Source of the DNA: Akkermansia muciniphila | Lineage (GTDB): Bacteria > Verrucomicrobiota > Verrucomicrobiia > Limisphaerales > UBA9464 | Reading direction: 5' to 3' | Length of the DNA: 34,334 nucleotides | NCBI GenBank assembly: GCA_945900455.1 | Contig: CAMDJH010000035.1 | Location: 1-34,334, forward strand | Shown: positions 10,705 through 19,531 of the stretch, in pieces | How the letters are laid out: the number at the start of each line of letters is the position of its first letter | Position numbering within the stretch: the stretch's first letter is position 1 | The notes under the pieces: model-generated | The model's input: only the letters and a program-made list of their open reading frames with translations | What the model was told of the DNA's origin: nothing | Databases searched by the model: none | Program-made: the position numbers and the translations under genes

Positions 10705-12021
10705 TCAGCGCGGATGGCGAATTTTATCGAGCAGCACCGCCCCAAGAATGACGAGGCCCAACACGACTTTCTGGGTGTAGCTCTCGACGTTCGTCAGGTT
10801 CATACCATTTTGAATGACGGCGATTGTAAAGGCGCCCGTGAGCGTGCCGAGCATTTTGCCTTCGCCCCCCCGGAGGCTTGTGCCGCCCACAACGACGGCT
10901 GCGATGATGTAGAGTTCGTACATGTTGCCGTAGGTGGCCGAGCCGCTCTTGAGTTGCGATGCCATGATCACGCCCCCCAACCCGGCGAGTAGCGCGCTGG
11001 CCACGTAGGCGGACATCAGCACCCGTTGCACGGGCACACCTGAAAGGCGCGCGGCCTCGCGATTGCCGCCGACGGCATACAGGTATCGCCCCAGCTTTAT
11101 CCGCGACATCAAAGTATGCGCCAGCACATACAGGACGAACATTAGCACGACGGCATTCGGCAGGCTCGCCAGGTTTGCGCCGCGACCAAGCCAGACGAAG
11201 GAGTCGGGGATTTGGTAAATGGACTCCCCTTTCGCCAGAATGTAGGCGCACCCGCTGCTGACGAGCATCATGGCGAGCGTCACGATGAACGGTGGAATGC
11301 TGAATTGCGTAATCATCACTCCGGAGAATGCGCCGACGATTCCGCACAGGAGAATGGCGGCGACGCTGGCGAGCAGCATTCCGCTCGGGGACGCGGTCAC
11401 TCCCCCCGCAAAGTCGCGGATGAACCTCGCGGTGAGCACGGCGGATAGCGCGAGCAGGCTGCCGACGGAAAGATCAATGCCGCCGGTGATGATGACCATC
11501 GTCATGCCGATCGCGACGATGGCAATCACGGCGATTTGGTTGGCGATGTTCAGGAGGTTTTCGGACTTCAGAAAATTTGGCCATCGATAGCTGCGGGGCG
11601 TAACCAGGCGCGGTTCACCCAGAGCGGGGAAGTCTGCCTTCAAGTTGGCGAATACAAGCCAGGCTCCGGTGACTTGCGTGCAGGCGATGACGTCGAGAGT
11701 CCCCCCGGAGGCGTTGATTTTCTGCAGCGCCTCGCGGGCGTCCCTGGGTTCGCCTCTTACCACGGCGAGCACCTGCGCCCCCGAAGCGGAGAGGTCGCGC
11801 TCAAGTTTTGCCGCGAACGAAGCATCGCCTGGTTGATCGCTTGCGGCGATGAGCACGCGGGGGGCTTTCCCGAACGACACTTGGAGGGTCGTGGTGACTT
11901 GCTTCGCCGCTGCTTCACCGGTCGGCGACTGCTCGCTGTTGGTCACCACGCTAAAGAACGCGCACAGCAGCAGGAGCACAAAGAGCATCCCGTATTCGGT
12001 CAGAAATCGGGAGTTCTTCAT
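10705..12021 (-). CDS. Sugar ABC transporter permease (RbsC-like) with N-terminal inserted domain
   Basis: ORF 10705..12165. Likely start MKNSRFLTEYGMLFVLLLLCAFFSVVT. GMTMVIITGGIDLSVGSLLALSAVL and GREAARLSGVPVQR/VVGGTSLRGGEGKMLGTLTGA-type motifs of the BPD_transp_2 family. Confidence 0.9.
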   Translation of the reverse strand: MKNSRFLTEYGMLFVLLLLCAFFSVVTNSEQSPTGEAAAKQVTTTLQVSFGKAPRVLIAASDQPGDASFAAKLERDLSASGAQVLAVVRGEPRDAREALQKINASGGTLDVIACTQVTGAWLVFANLKADFPALGEPRLVTPRSYRWPNFLKSENLLNIANQIAVIAIVAIGMTMVIITGGIDLSVGSLLALSAVLTARFIRDFAGGVTASPSGMLLASVAAILLCGIVGAFSGVMITQFSIPPFIVTLAMMLVSSGCAYILAKGESIYQIPDSFVWLGRGANLASLPNAVVLMFVLYVLAHTLMSRIKLGRYLYAVGGNREAARLSGVPVQRVLMSAYVASALLAGLGGVIMASQLKSGSATYGNMYELYIIAAVVVGGTSLRGGEGKMLGTLTGAFTIAVIQNGMNLTNVESYTQKVVLGLVILGAVLLDKIRHPR

Positions 12022-12058
12022 GGGATCAGGCGACCACGAGTTGCCTGGAAGGATCCGG

Positions 12059-13033
12059 CTACTTGAGTTCGGGATCCTTCTGCGCGTCGGCCTTGCGGTA
12101 GAGACTCGTGGGGATAAGCATCTGCGGCGGCAGGGTCTCTCCTTTCGAGTGGCGAACGATCGCATCGATTATCTGCACGCCCATTTTATCCGGAAACTGA
12201 ATTGGGTCGGCGTAGATTTTTCCGTCCTTGATCGCCTGTTTGCCCTCGGGTTGGCCGTCGAATCCAACGATGAACACATGGGTCTTGCCGGCCTTTTCGA
12301 GCGCGGCCCGCGCGCCGAGCGCCGCGGGATCATTGATGGCAAAGATTCCGCGCAGATCCGCATGGGCCTGCAAAGCATCCTCCGCGGCTTTGTAGCCCAT
12401 GTCCTTCGCGCCGCTGCTCTCCAGTTCGGTGACGATTTCGACCTTCGCTTTGCCACTCGCATTGTGAGCATCGATGATTTCACGGAATCCTTTCACACGG
12501 AGAATGCAGGACTCCGCTTGCTTGAAATGGAGCACGGCAATCTTGCCGCCCGCTTCGCCGAGCGCTTCGATCATTGCGTGAGCCGCCTCCTTGCCACCGC
12601 TGAAGTTGTCGGTCGAAATCTGCGTGACAATCTTCGCACCCGGTTCGTTGCACGGTATGTCCACGGTAAAGACCGGGATACCGGCTGAGTTCGCCTCCTG
12701 AATGACCGGGATGATCGACTTTGAATCACACGGGCTCAGCACGATTGCGCTGACCTTCTTGACGATGAAATCTTTGATCTGGTTGCTCTGCTTGGCCACG
12801 TCTTTATCGCCGCTGACGACGATCGTCGCGTAGCCGCGCTTCTGACCTTCCGCGGTGATGGTGTCGCCGATTACTTTAAAGAATGGGTTGTCCAGGGTGA
12901 GGAGCGAGACACCGATCGTGCCCTTCGCTTGGGTGGCTGCGATCGGCGTACCGGTCGGTACCGTCGTGGGTTTATCGCACCCGGTCAGGAGGGCGAGCAC
13001 GCTGGCGAGGAGGGCAAGGAGTCGGTGTTTCAT
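12059..13033 (-). CDS. Sugar ABC transporter substrate-binding lipoprotein (RbsB-like, periplasmic-binding type)
   Basis: ORF 12059..13168. Likely start MKHRLLALLASVLALLTGCDKPTT (lipobox LTGC). GTIGVSLLTLDNPFFKVIGDTI; SPCDSKSIIPVIQEANSAGIPVFTVDIP; FAINDPAALGARAALEKAGK. Confidence 0.93.
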   Translation of the reverse strand: MKHRLLALLASVLALLTGCDKPTTVPTGTPIAATQAKGTIGVSLLTLDNPFFKVIGDTITAEGQKRGYATIVVSGDKDVAKQSNQIKDFIVKKVSAIVLSPCDSKSIIPVIQEANSAGIPVFTVDIPCNEPGAKIVTQISTDNFSGGKEAAHAMIEALGEAGGKIAVLHFKQAESCILRVKGFREIIDAHNASGKAKVEIVTELESSGAKDMGYKAAEDALQAHADLRGIFAINDPAALGARAALEKAGKTHVFIVGFDGQPEGKQAIKDGKIYADPIQFPDKMGVQIIDAIVRHSKGETLPPQMLIPTSLYRKADAQKDPELK

Positions 13034-13217
13034 GGTTAAATTTTGCGAGGAAGTCGCAACGGGATCAAGCATCCGGTCCACGAAGACACACGCCACGGTA
13101 TCGAGCTCCGCGCGTCTGGGCTTCCGATGGCACCGTGCCGACTTCCGGTCACTCTTTCCGAATTCCAAAAGTAAGGGCTATGCAGGAATCAAATAGCAGA
13201 TCCCGTCCAAGTTGACA

Positions 13218-13373
13218 TCACAGATTCGCAGGAAAATCCGTTTTGACAGGGGATACCGAGTGCAGGAAGAGCGATGCGTATTCCTTTGCGGCGATGTAAT
13301 CGGCTCCGGTACCCCCTTGGAGTTCGACTCGGCCGTCAGGCCGCTTAACCAGGCGTCCGCGTCCGAAGATCAT
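13218..13373 (-). CDS. Small hypothetical protein (about 51 aa if started at MIFGRGRLVKRPDGRVELQGG; up to 79 aa)
   Basis: ORF 13218..13457. The C-terminal part (IFGRGRLVKRPDGRVELQGGTGADYIAAKEYASLFLHS) reads as protein-like and fits co-linearly between the SBP and ALDH genes. No functional assignment. Confidence 0.5.
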   Translation of the reverse strand: MIFGRGRLVKRPDGRVELQGGTGADYIAAKEYASLFLHSVSPVKTDFPANL

Positions 13374-13480
13374 GATGACTTCCACGGTGGAATGAAGCGG
13401 GCGATGCGAGAAGGATTTGAACATGCGGGCCCGACGATGAGCCCGAGGGTCAGACATCCGCTGTCAGGGGGTAGTGGAAA

Positions 13481-14917
13481 TCAGGCGGCTCGTTCGATGC
13501 TTCGGCGGCGGTAGAGGAATTCAAACATGTTGCCCTCGTGGGGCTGGTCCCACGAGATTTTCATGGTCGAAATGGGCCCAAGATTCAGACGTTCAATCAA
13601 CGAGGATTCCAGGAGTTCGGCGGTGAAGCCTGGGTCGCGGGTAATCGCCGTTACAACGAGGGACGGTCCGATTTGAGAGAGCATGGCGGATTGAGGGGCC
13701 GTCACGACGCTGGCGTAGGGGCACAGAAACTCCCGATTGGCGAGCGGGTGTTCAAAAGAATCGCACAGCACGATGGTCGGTCGAAGGTAGGTCCCGCCGT
13801 TGAAGACAACCTTCCGAGGTCCGTTGCGATACTTGGCCGTGGCGTCGATCGCCCCGGGGATTTTCAAGTCCTGTTCAATTGCACCGTCGATCGAGTCGGC
13901 CATTTTTGGATTCGCGAATCCGCTGAGTTTCGCATTTTCGTCCTCGTTTGGCAGAGGGACAATGGGGCCAAGTTTTTTAGCCAGAGCGTCGGCGATCTCC
14001 GTTGCGTAGCGTGGCACAACGATGGCACTGGCATTGATGCACGATCGGCCACCGTTGTCGGCGATGGATGCGGCCATCAGGTCGATGTACTTGGGCCAGT
14101 TCTCGATCTCGTCGTCACCGATCAGAATCTTGCTGTAGCCAGGGCCGTGGAGCTGGATGGCTGGATTGTTCGCGTATTGCGCCATCGTTTGTTTGTCCCC
14201 AAAGATGAGCGCCCGGCCGCAGCTTTTCAGGATTTCAGCCGCCCCCTCGTGGTCGGTCGGATAGAAACCGAACGCTTCGGCGGGGACGCCGGCGGCAATG
14301 AAACTTTGGATGAGGCGAAAGGGAGTCCACGGCTCCTCCTTGCCCGGCTTCAGGACGACGGGTGTTTTTAGGGCGATGGCGGGGAGCCAGAGAGAATTCA
14401 CCGCCGGTGAATTGCTGGGCATTACCAGGCCGAGCGCCTGCGTGGTTGGATAAAAACTGCACGGAGAACCGCTGACCACACCGTACCCGGAATCAAGAAT
14501 GGCAGGATCGAGCCCGCGGGTGAGGCCGTTCAGAACCGTGGGCATCTCCTGCAGAGCGTGATGAATCTTCTGCATATTCCGGCGGACCATGACCCAGGGC
14601 AGGCCGCTGGTGGCACTGAGGGTGCTGACATACTCTGCCGGCGACTGGGTGTGACCCTTGCTGCCAAAGGGCAGGATGCCGTTCAAGAAGAGGTCGCCGG
14701 CTTTCGCGCAGAGATCGAACAACTGCGATACGGAGAAGCGCTTCAGAGAGGCGCGGGAGGCGCCCAGCTTCTGCATATCCTTCCGAATGATTCCCGCATT
14801 GATCGTGGAGACCGTCGCCATGAGTTCGCCATTGCGGTGATCGGCGACCTGGATGTGATCGAGGCTCTCGTAAGGCCGGCCAAGCCGGAGGACGGGAATG
14901 TGTGGGACCGTGTTCAT
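13481..14917 (-). CDS. Aldehyde dehydrogenase / acyl-CoA-reductase (LuxC-like) superfamily protein
   Basis: Full ORF. GLVMPSNSPAVNSLWLPAIALKTPVVLKPGKEEPWTPFRLIQSFIAAGVPAEAFGFYP; GDDEIENWPKYIDLMAASIADNGGRSCINAS (candidate catalytic Cys in GGRSCINAS). Confidence 0.8.
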   Translation of the reverse strand: MNTVPHIPVLRLGRPYESLDHIQVADHRNGELMATVSTINAGIIRKDMQKLGASRASLKRFSVSQLFDLCAKAGDLFLNGILPFGSKGHTQSPAEYVSTLSATSGLPWVMVRRNMQKIHHALQEMPTVLNGLTRGLDPAILDSGYGVVSGSPCSFYPTTQALGLVMPSNSPAVNSLWLPAIALKTPVVLKPGKEEPWTPFRLIQSFIAAGVPAEAFGFYPTDHEGAAEILKSCGRALIFGDKQTMAQYANNPAIQLHGPGYSKILIGDDEIENWPKYIDLMAASIADNGGRSCINASAIVVPRYATEIADALAKKLGPIVPLPNEDENAKLSGFANPKMADSIDGAIEQDLKIPGAIDATAKYRNGPRKVVFNGGTYLRPTIVLCDSFEHPLANREFLCPYASVVTAPQSAMLSQIGPSLVVTAITRDPGFTAELLESSLIERLNLGPISTMKISWDQPHEGNMFEFLYRRRSIERAA

Positions 14918-15026
14918 GAAAAAAAACCGGACAGTGTCAACCCGGACAAAATGATACGTCTGCGTAGAATTGCCAAATAGAAGTTTTCCTTCGGAATTCC
15001 CGGCGGGGCCCGAAACTCCGTTGGCA

Positions 15027-16805
15027 TCACTGCTCCTGACTCACGTCGATGGCATCGTACGCTTTTCCGAGGAAAACGATGGCCACGGCGATTTCGGCAT
15101 AAAGAATGGCGGCTCCGCCGGCTCCGGCGAGGACGAAGGCGACCCAGGGCGACACCAACAGACCGAGCCAAAACATTCCGACACTGACCAGGGCGACGGG
15201 TATCAAGCTGACTGAAAGCGTGATGAGCTGGGCAACCGCAAGAATCACCCGCTGTCCGGTTGCTTCCAGCCCCGGTCCAGGGCCGTCCTTCGTGGATTGC
15301 ATCCAAGCCGGGAAGAGCAGGGCGGCGGCCACCGGCAGAATGGCGAGAAGCATGATCAGTCCCGGTCCAACCGTGAGGAGTGCAACGGGCACACCGAGCA
15401 AGATGGGCCAGGGTACTACCAGGGAATCGGGAGCCATGGCGAACAGGGCGACGCCGATAAAGCATACGACCTGTCGGCACACGGTGCTGCCCACTCCTCC
15501 GAGGAATTCACCGACAACAAACTGTTGCCCGGTCAGCGGCATCGTTTTGTAGTGATCCACCATTCGGAGGTCCTGACGGACCCGGGTGGTAATCTCCATC
15601 ACTCCAAAAATTGGCATGATGCAGGCCATACCGAGCGGGAGGAGGGCGGCTGAATTCCGAAGGCTTTCGAGAATCTCAGCATCGGGAGCGACGCGGATTC
15701 CGACGGCTGCAAGGACGAACACGCCCATTGCGATCGCGTGGTTTCGAGGTCGGAATCGCAGTTCAATCAGGTGTTTCCAGGCGAGTGCGACGGCCGGGTT
15801 TCCCTCCGGCCGGAGCGAGAATGCAGCGGGACGGACCGTGGGTTTGGGCATGCCGACCCGGTGTTGGCGAGAACTCGCATCGGCAATGCGATCAGCCCAA
15901 CGGCGGGCACGCTCCAGGGACGCTTCCTCGAAAGCGACGTCCGAGCGGTCTACCCAGAGGAAGAGACCGGCGAGGACGAGCAGGGCGGGGCCAATGGCAA
16001 TGGCGAATTCGGTTCCGGATGTTGCCAGCCACGGGCGCACGAGAAGGCGGAAGGGGCCGAGGAGCCACGGAGCGGGTCCTGACGTAAAGGCGTGGTGTCC
16101 GAGGCTACGCCAGGCGTCGAAGGAACTGGGGATGCCCCCCTCGGCGAGGAACGTGCTCCGACTCCACCAGACCAGGGCACCCCCGACGGCGAATCCAACG
16201 AGACAACCCAGTGTCCGGCGGAGCCAGGAGGACAGTCCGCGCTCCGTCAGGCGCTGCACCACGAACGATGCGCCGAGGGCGTGCAGGCTGAGGGCCGCGA
16301 GCACCACCCACCACCCGCCAATGCGCAGCAAGGCGTGTCCTCCGGCCAACAAGCGGCCGGCCAAAAACCAAAGTACGAGAGAAGAAATCAGCAGGCCTGT
16401 CTGAAGGGAGGCGAGCTTGTACCGGATCAACGTGCGGCGGGAAATCGGTGCCGGCAGCAGATGCGCCAACTCGGTTTCTGTAAAGGCAAGGGCGGAGCGG
16501 GGTCCGGCAAAAACCCAGGCACCGAGCATGAAGAAAAACACACCTGTCGCTGCCATCCCTTCGAGCAATTGGCGCTGATTTAGATCAAATCCCGCTGCCA
16601 TGGGCGAGCCGGGCGTCCCGGAGCGCGGGAAGAACAAGCCGCCGAGCACAAATCGGCCGACGTAGATATAAAAGTAGGCGAGTCCGACCACCGCTCCCAC
16701 CAGGTATTTGGGCTGGCGCAAACGGCGAATCCGAGTCCGCAGTCGGTTCCAGAGAGAGCGGGACTGGAGGAAGAATAGGGCTTGAATGACGGACCAGGTA
16801 TTCAA
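15027..16805 (-). CDS. Putative ABC exporter permease, multi-spanning membrane protein
   Basis: Full ORF with many hydrophobic segments (YLVGAVVGLAYFYIYVG, PLGMACIMPIFGVMEITTRVRQDLRMVDHYKTMPLTGQQFVVGEFLGG). Directly downstream of the ABC ATPase. Confidence 0.8.
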   Translation of the reverse strand: MNTWSVIQALFFLQSRSLWNRLRTRIRRLRQPKYLVGAVVGLAYFYIYVGRFVLGGLFFPRSGTPGSPMAAGFDLNQRQLLEGMAATGVFFFMLGAWVFAGPRSALAFTETELAHLLPAPISRRTLIRYKLASLQTGLLISSLVLWFLAGRLLAGGHALLRIGGWWVVLAALSLHALGASFVVQRLTERGLSSWLRRTLGCLVGFAVGGALVWWSRSTFLAEGGIPSSFDAWRSLGHHAFTSGPAPWLLGPFRLLVRPWLATSGTEFAIAIGPALLVLAGLFLWVDRSDVAFEEASLERARRWADRIADASSRQHRVGMPKPTVRPAAFSLRPEGNPAVALAWKHLIELRFRPRNHAIAMGVFVLAAVGIRVAPDAEILESLRNSAALLPLGMACIMPIFGVMEITTRVRQDLRMVDHYKTMPLTGQQFVVGEFLGGVGSTVCRQVVCFIGVALFAMAPDSLVVPWPILLGVPVALLTVGPGLIMLLAILPVAAALLFPAWMQSTKDGPGPGLEATGQRVILAVAQLITLSVSLIPVALVSVGMFWLGLLVSPWVAFVLAGAGGAAILYAEIAVAIVFLGKAYDAIDVSQEQ

Positions 16806-16847
16806 TCGGTGAACGGGTCGCGGAGGAGGGAAAAAATGGGATGCCCC

Positions 16848-17636
16848 CTACGTCAGCGGCGGCGGTCCGGCAGAATCGGGCGGTGGCAGAGGCAGGAGGG
16901 GCGGCGGTTTGTCCCCCTGCGTGGCAATTCGCATAAATACCTCCTCGAGATCAACACCGGAATCGCCGTGGGCGAATTGCTCCCGCACTTCCTGCAACGA
17001 TCCGAAGGCGGCACGCACACCCCGTTTGACGACTAAAATATGCGTGCAGATTTCCTCGAGGAGATGGAGCAGATGCGAACTAATGATTACGGAAGCGCCA
17101 TCGCGGGCGAGGCGGCGGATCGTTTCCTTGGTCCGGCGGATCGCCAGCGGGTCAAGTCCCGTGAGGGGTTCGTCGAACAGGATCACTGTAGGCGAGTGGA
17201 TCAGGCCGCAGGCGAGTGCGACCTTTTGTTTCATGCCGCGCGAGAGCTCCCCGGGCAGGGAGTCCCGTTTGTCCGAAAGTTCGAGTTCCTCCAGTAAGCA
17301 CGGCGCCCTTACCTCCGCATCCTTGACCCCATAGATGCGAGCGACGAACGCCAGATGCTGAGCGACCGTCAGGTACTCGAAAAGGCGCGGTTCGTCCGCG
17401 AAAAAAGCGAGGTGGCGCTTGGCGGCGATTGGATCCGTTGCGAGATCGTATCCGGCGAGCCGGAGAGTGCCGCGGGTGGCTGGAATGATGCCGGCGAGGC
17501 ACCGCAGGCAGGTGGTCTTGCCGGCACCATTGGGGCCGACCAGTCCCAGGAGTTGCCCGGGTTGAACCGTAAAGGACAATTCCGAAACCGCGGCGAAGTC
17601 ACCGTACAGTTTGGTGAGTTGCGAAACTTCGATCAT
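16848..17636 (-). CDS. ABC transporter ATP-binding protein
   Basis: ORF 16848..17711, likely start MIEVSQLTKLYGDFAAV. Walker A GPNGAGKTT; signature variant LSRGMKQKVALACGLIHSPTVILFDEPLTGLDP; H-loop ISSHLL. Confidence 0.95.
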   Translation of the reverse strand: MIEVSQLTKLYGDFAAVSELSFTVQPGQLLGLVGPNGAGKTTCLRCLAGIIPATRGTLRLAGYDLATDPIAAKRHLAFFADEPRLFEYLTVAQHLAFVARIYGVKDAEVRAPCLLEELELSDKRDSLPGELSRGMKQKVALACGLIHSPTVILFDEPLTGLDPLAIRRTKETIRRLARDGASVIISSHLLHLLEEICTHILVVKRGVRAAFGSLQEVREQFAHGDSGVDLEEVFMRIATQGDKPPPLLPLPPPDSAGPPPLT

Positions 17637-17664
17637 CGTCGCCTGATCTAAATGGATGATCGGA

Positions 17665-18672
17665 TCAAAGGCCGTTTGCCGGACCGACGCCGGTAGAATT
17701 GGTTCCGGCAACCGCAGAACGTTCGCCGGGGCGTGGTGGCATCGGTGGCATCGAAGGAAGCGTGTTCACCAGTTTTCGCCAAGCTTCGCGTTCATTGGGC
17801 GTGAGGGCTTCCCAGCGAGCGGCGTTTTGCAGAAACTGCCCGCGCTGCGCCGGGGTGAAGTCGGCAAAGCGCTTGAATGAGCGCAGGCAACGGTCTCGGC
17901 GGACTGGGTCCAAGTCCGCGAAATCCCGCAAGGTGGCTTCCATCTGACGCCGCTCGGCCTCGGAGAGCGTTCGCAAAGTCCGGGCCTGTTCGGCCGTGCT
18001 CAATCGGAAAAAGGTGTCGAAATCGGTGAACGCACGGCGCCGCACCTCGGCCGGAAGAGTTTGCCAGCGGGCGAGCTGGGACTCGACCATCGCTCGATCC
18101 TGTTCCGGCACTTGGCGCAATACTCGTTGCTGATCCTGGGCCGGCAGCCGTTCGAGTTGAGCGAACCAACCGAGCGATTTTTCGTTTTCGAGCAGCGTCT
18201 GCCGGGCGGCTTCTGGCAACTGGTCCCAAGCCTTCAGGCGGTCCTCCAACAAGGGGCGAACGTCGCTCGGAATCCGGGCCAGGTTCTCTACGCGGGTGGT
18301 ACCGGGTTGGCGCAAAAGCGGTGATAGGTAGAATTGGATTTGCGCGACTCGGAGCCGGAGCTCACGCTCGTCCGGTGTCAGCGCCGCGAACTCTCGAAGT
18401 TTTGACCGGATGAGCGCTTGCGCCTCGGTCGATCGATTTGCCAGAAGCTGTTCCTGCTGAGTCGGCGATGCCGAGAGCAGCTCACGGAATTGTTCCACCG
18501 GCGGCCTCGGAATCGGTGGCATCGGCGGTGGGAAAGGGGGTAATCTCCGCGGCGAATCTGCTCCGAATGAGCGGAATAATAGTGTACCCACCACCAGCAG
18601 GAGTCCAAATATCCGGCAGGCGCGAAGGACCGCCCGGTGACCGGACGGCGCAGAGGGGAGGACGAAATCCAT
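17665..18672 (-). CDS. DUF3106-like protein with N-terminal membrane/signal segment
   Basis: Repeating pattern LxxLPxxxRxxxLxxxxxxxxWxxLxPxxRxxxL (e.g. FAALTPDERELRLRVAQIQFYLSPLLRQ, WQTLPAEVRRRAFTDFDTFFRLSTAEQARTLRTLSEAERRQMEATLRDF). N-terminus ILLVVGTLLFRSFGA-like segment. Confidence 0.75.
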   Translation of the reverse strand: MDFVLPSAPSGHRAVLRACRIFGLLLVVGTLLFRSFGADSPRRLPPFPPPMPPIPRPPVEQFRELLSASPTQQEQLLANRSTEAQALIRSKLREFAALTPDERELRLRVAQIQFYLSPLLRQPGTTRVENLARIPSDVRPLLEDRLKAWDQLPEAARQTLLENEKSLGWFAQLERLPAQDQQRVLRQVPEQDRAMVESQLARWQTLPAEVRRRAFTDFDTFFRLSTAEQARTLRTLSEAERRQMEATLRDFADLDPVRRDRCLRSFKRFADFTPAQRGQFLQNAARWEALTPNEREAWRKLVNTLPSMPPMPPRPGERSAVAGTNSTGVGPANGL

Positions 18673-18748
18673 GGGTTAGACCGAACGGAGGTTATGAAAT
18701 CGCGGACGAAGCACGTTTGAGCGAGGTGATTTCATTTCCTGGGCGTCG

Positions 18749-19363
18749 CTACTGACTCAGTGCCGTGAGCAAGGCGACATCATCCGGACGCGGCGCGGCG
18801 CCGACGCCCTGGATCGCATCAAAGTCCTGGAGGTACGAGGGGAGGTGGGTTGATCCGGTCGCTTGGGCGGAGTGCGCCATGGCTGCGACGCTTTGCGCGA
18901 GGCGGTTCCGTTGGTGCCCTTGCCATTGAAGCCAAGCGAGCCCTGCCAAGATCCCAACGCTGACGACACCCACCGCACGGACGGTTGGAAGGATTCGAAA
19001 TAATCCCCGCAATCGGGCCTGAACGGCTCCGCTGAATTCCGCGAACCATCCAATCGATCCAGGCGATCCACGGAATGCGGATTCTGCAATCGCTGCATCC
19101 ACCACCCGCCGAGTGAAGTTGGACGAGGCGGGGGGGGCAGAAGACGCCCGAAGAGCCCGGTTCAATGCCAGCTCCTCCTTAAGTTGCACGGGATCAATGA
19201 GTTCGTGATCCGGTAAGCTCGGAGATTCATTGTGATTCCCTTGCAGCGTGTTATGCAGCGACGGCTTGTACCTCAAATCAGGTGTCACGGCCGGCACGAC
19301 ACCCGACCAGATACTTTCAAGCCAAGCCGGTACGTTGTGAGATGGATCGCGGGGCTTCTTCAT
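18749..19363 (-). CDS. Single-TM protein, putative anti-sigma/regulator partner of the ECF sigma factor
   Basis: ORF 18749..19477, likely start MKKPRDPSHNVPAWLESIW. TM segment AVGVVSVGILAGLAWLQW; C-terminal YLQDFDAIQGVGAAPRPDDVALLTAL. Position directly after the ECF sigma gene. No Cys, so no zinc anti-sigma motif. Confidence 0.6.
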   Translation of the reverse strand: MKKPRDPSHNVPAWLESIWSGVVPAVTPDLRYKPSLHNTLQGNHNESPSLPDHELIDPVQLKEELALNRALRASSAPPASSNFTRRVVDAAIAESAFRGSPGSIGWFAEFSGAVQARLRGLFRILPTVRAVGVVSVGILAGLAWLQWQGHQRNRLAQSVAAMAHSAQATGSTHLPSYLQDFDAIQGVGAAPRPDDVALLTALSQ

Positions 19364-19531
19364 GCGTAACCTCGGGTTGATAACCAGTCGATGTGGAAAG
19401 TTTCGATCCTGCGATTTGCGCATCCCTGCGTGCGTCCGTCGGCGGTGAACCCTTCCGATGGAACGATTCCGCCGCATTGACCCACTGAGTTGAGACGGAG
19501 CGATAAAACGGGTCGATGAGCAATCATGCGT

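Noticed and set aside
13538-14371. 277-aa plus-strand ORF opposite the aldehyde dehydrogenase-like gene
   Set aside because: Antisense shadow; the minus-strand frame carries the conserved motifs.
14925-14965. TTGACA-like sequence upstream of the aldehyde dehydrogenase-like gene (minus strand gggttgacactgtccgg)
   Set aside because: Lies only about 20 nt before the ATG with no suitable -10 spacing; not a credible promoter call.
15586-16404. 272-aa plus-strand ORF opposite the ABC permease
   Set aside because: Arg/Ser/Ala-rich shadow of a hydrophobic membrane protein gene.
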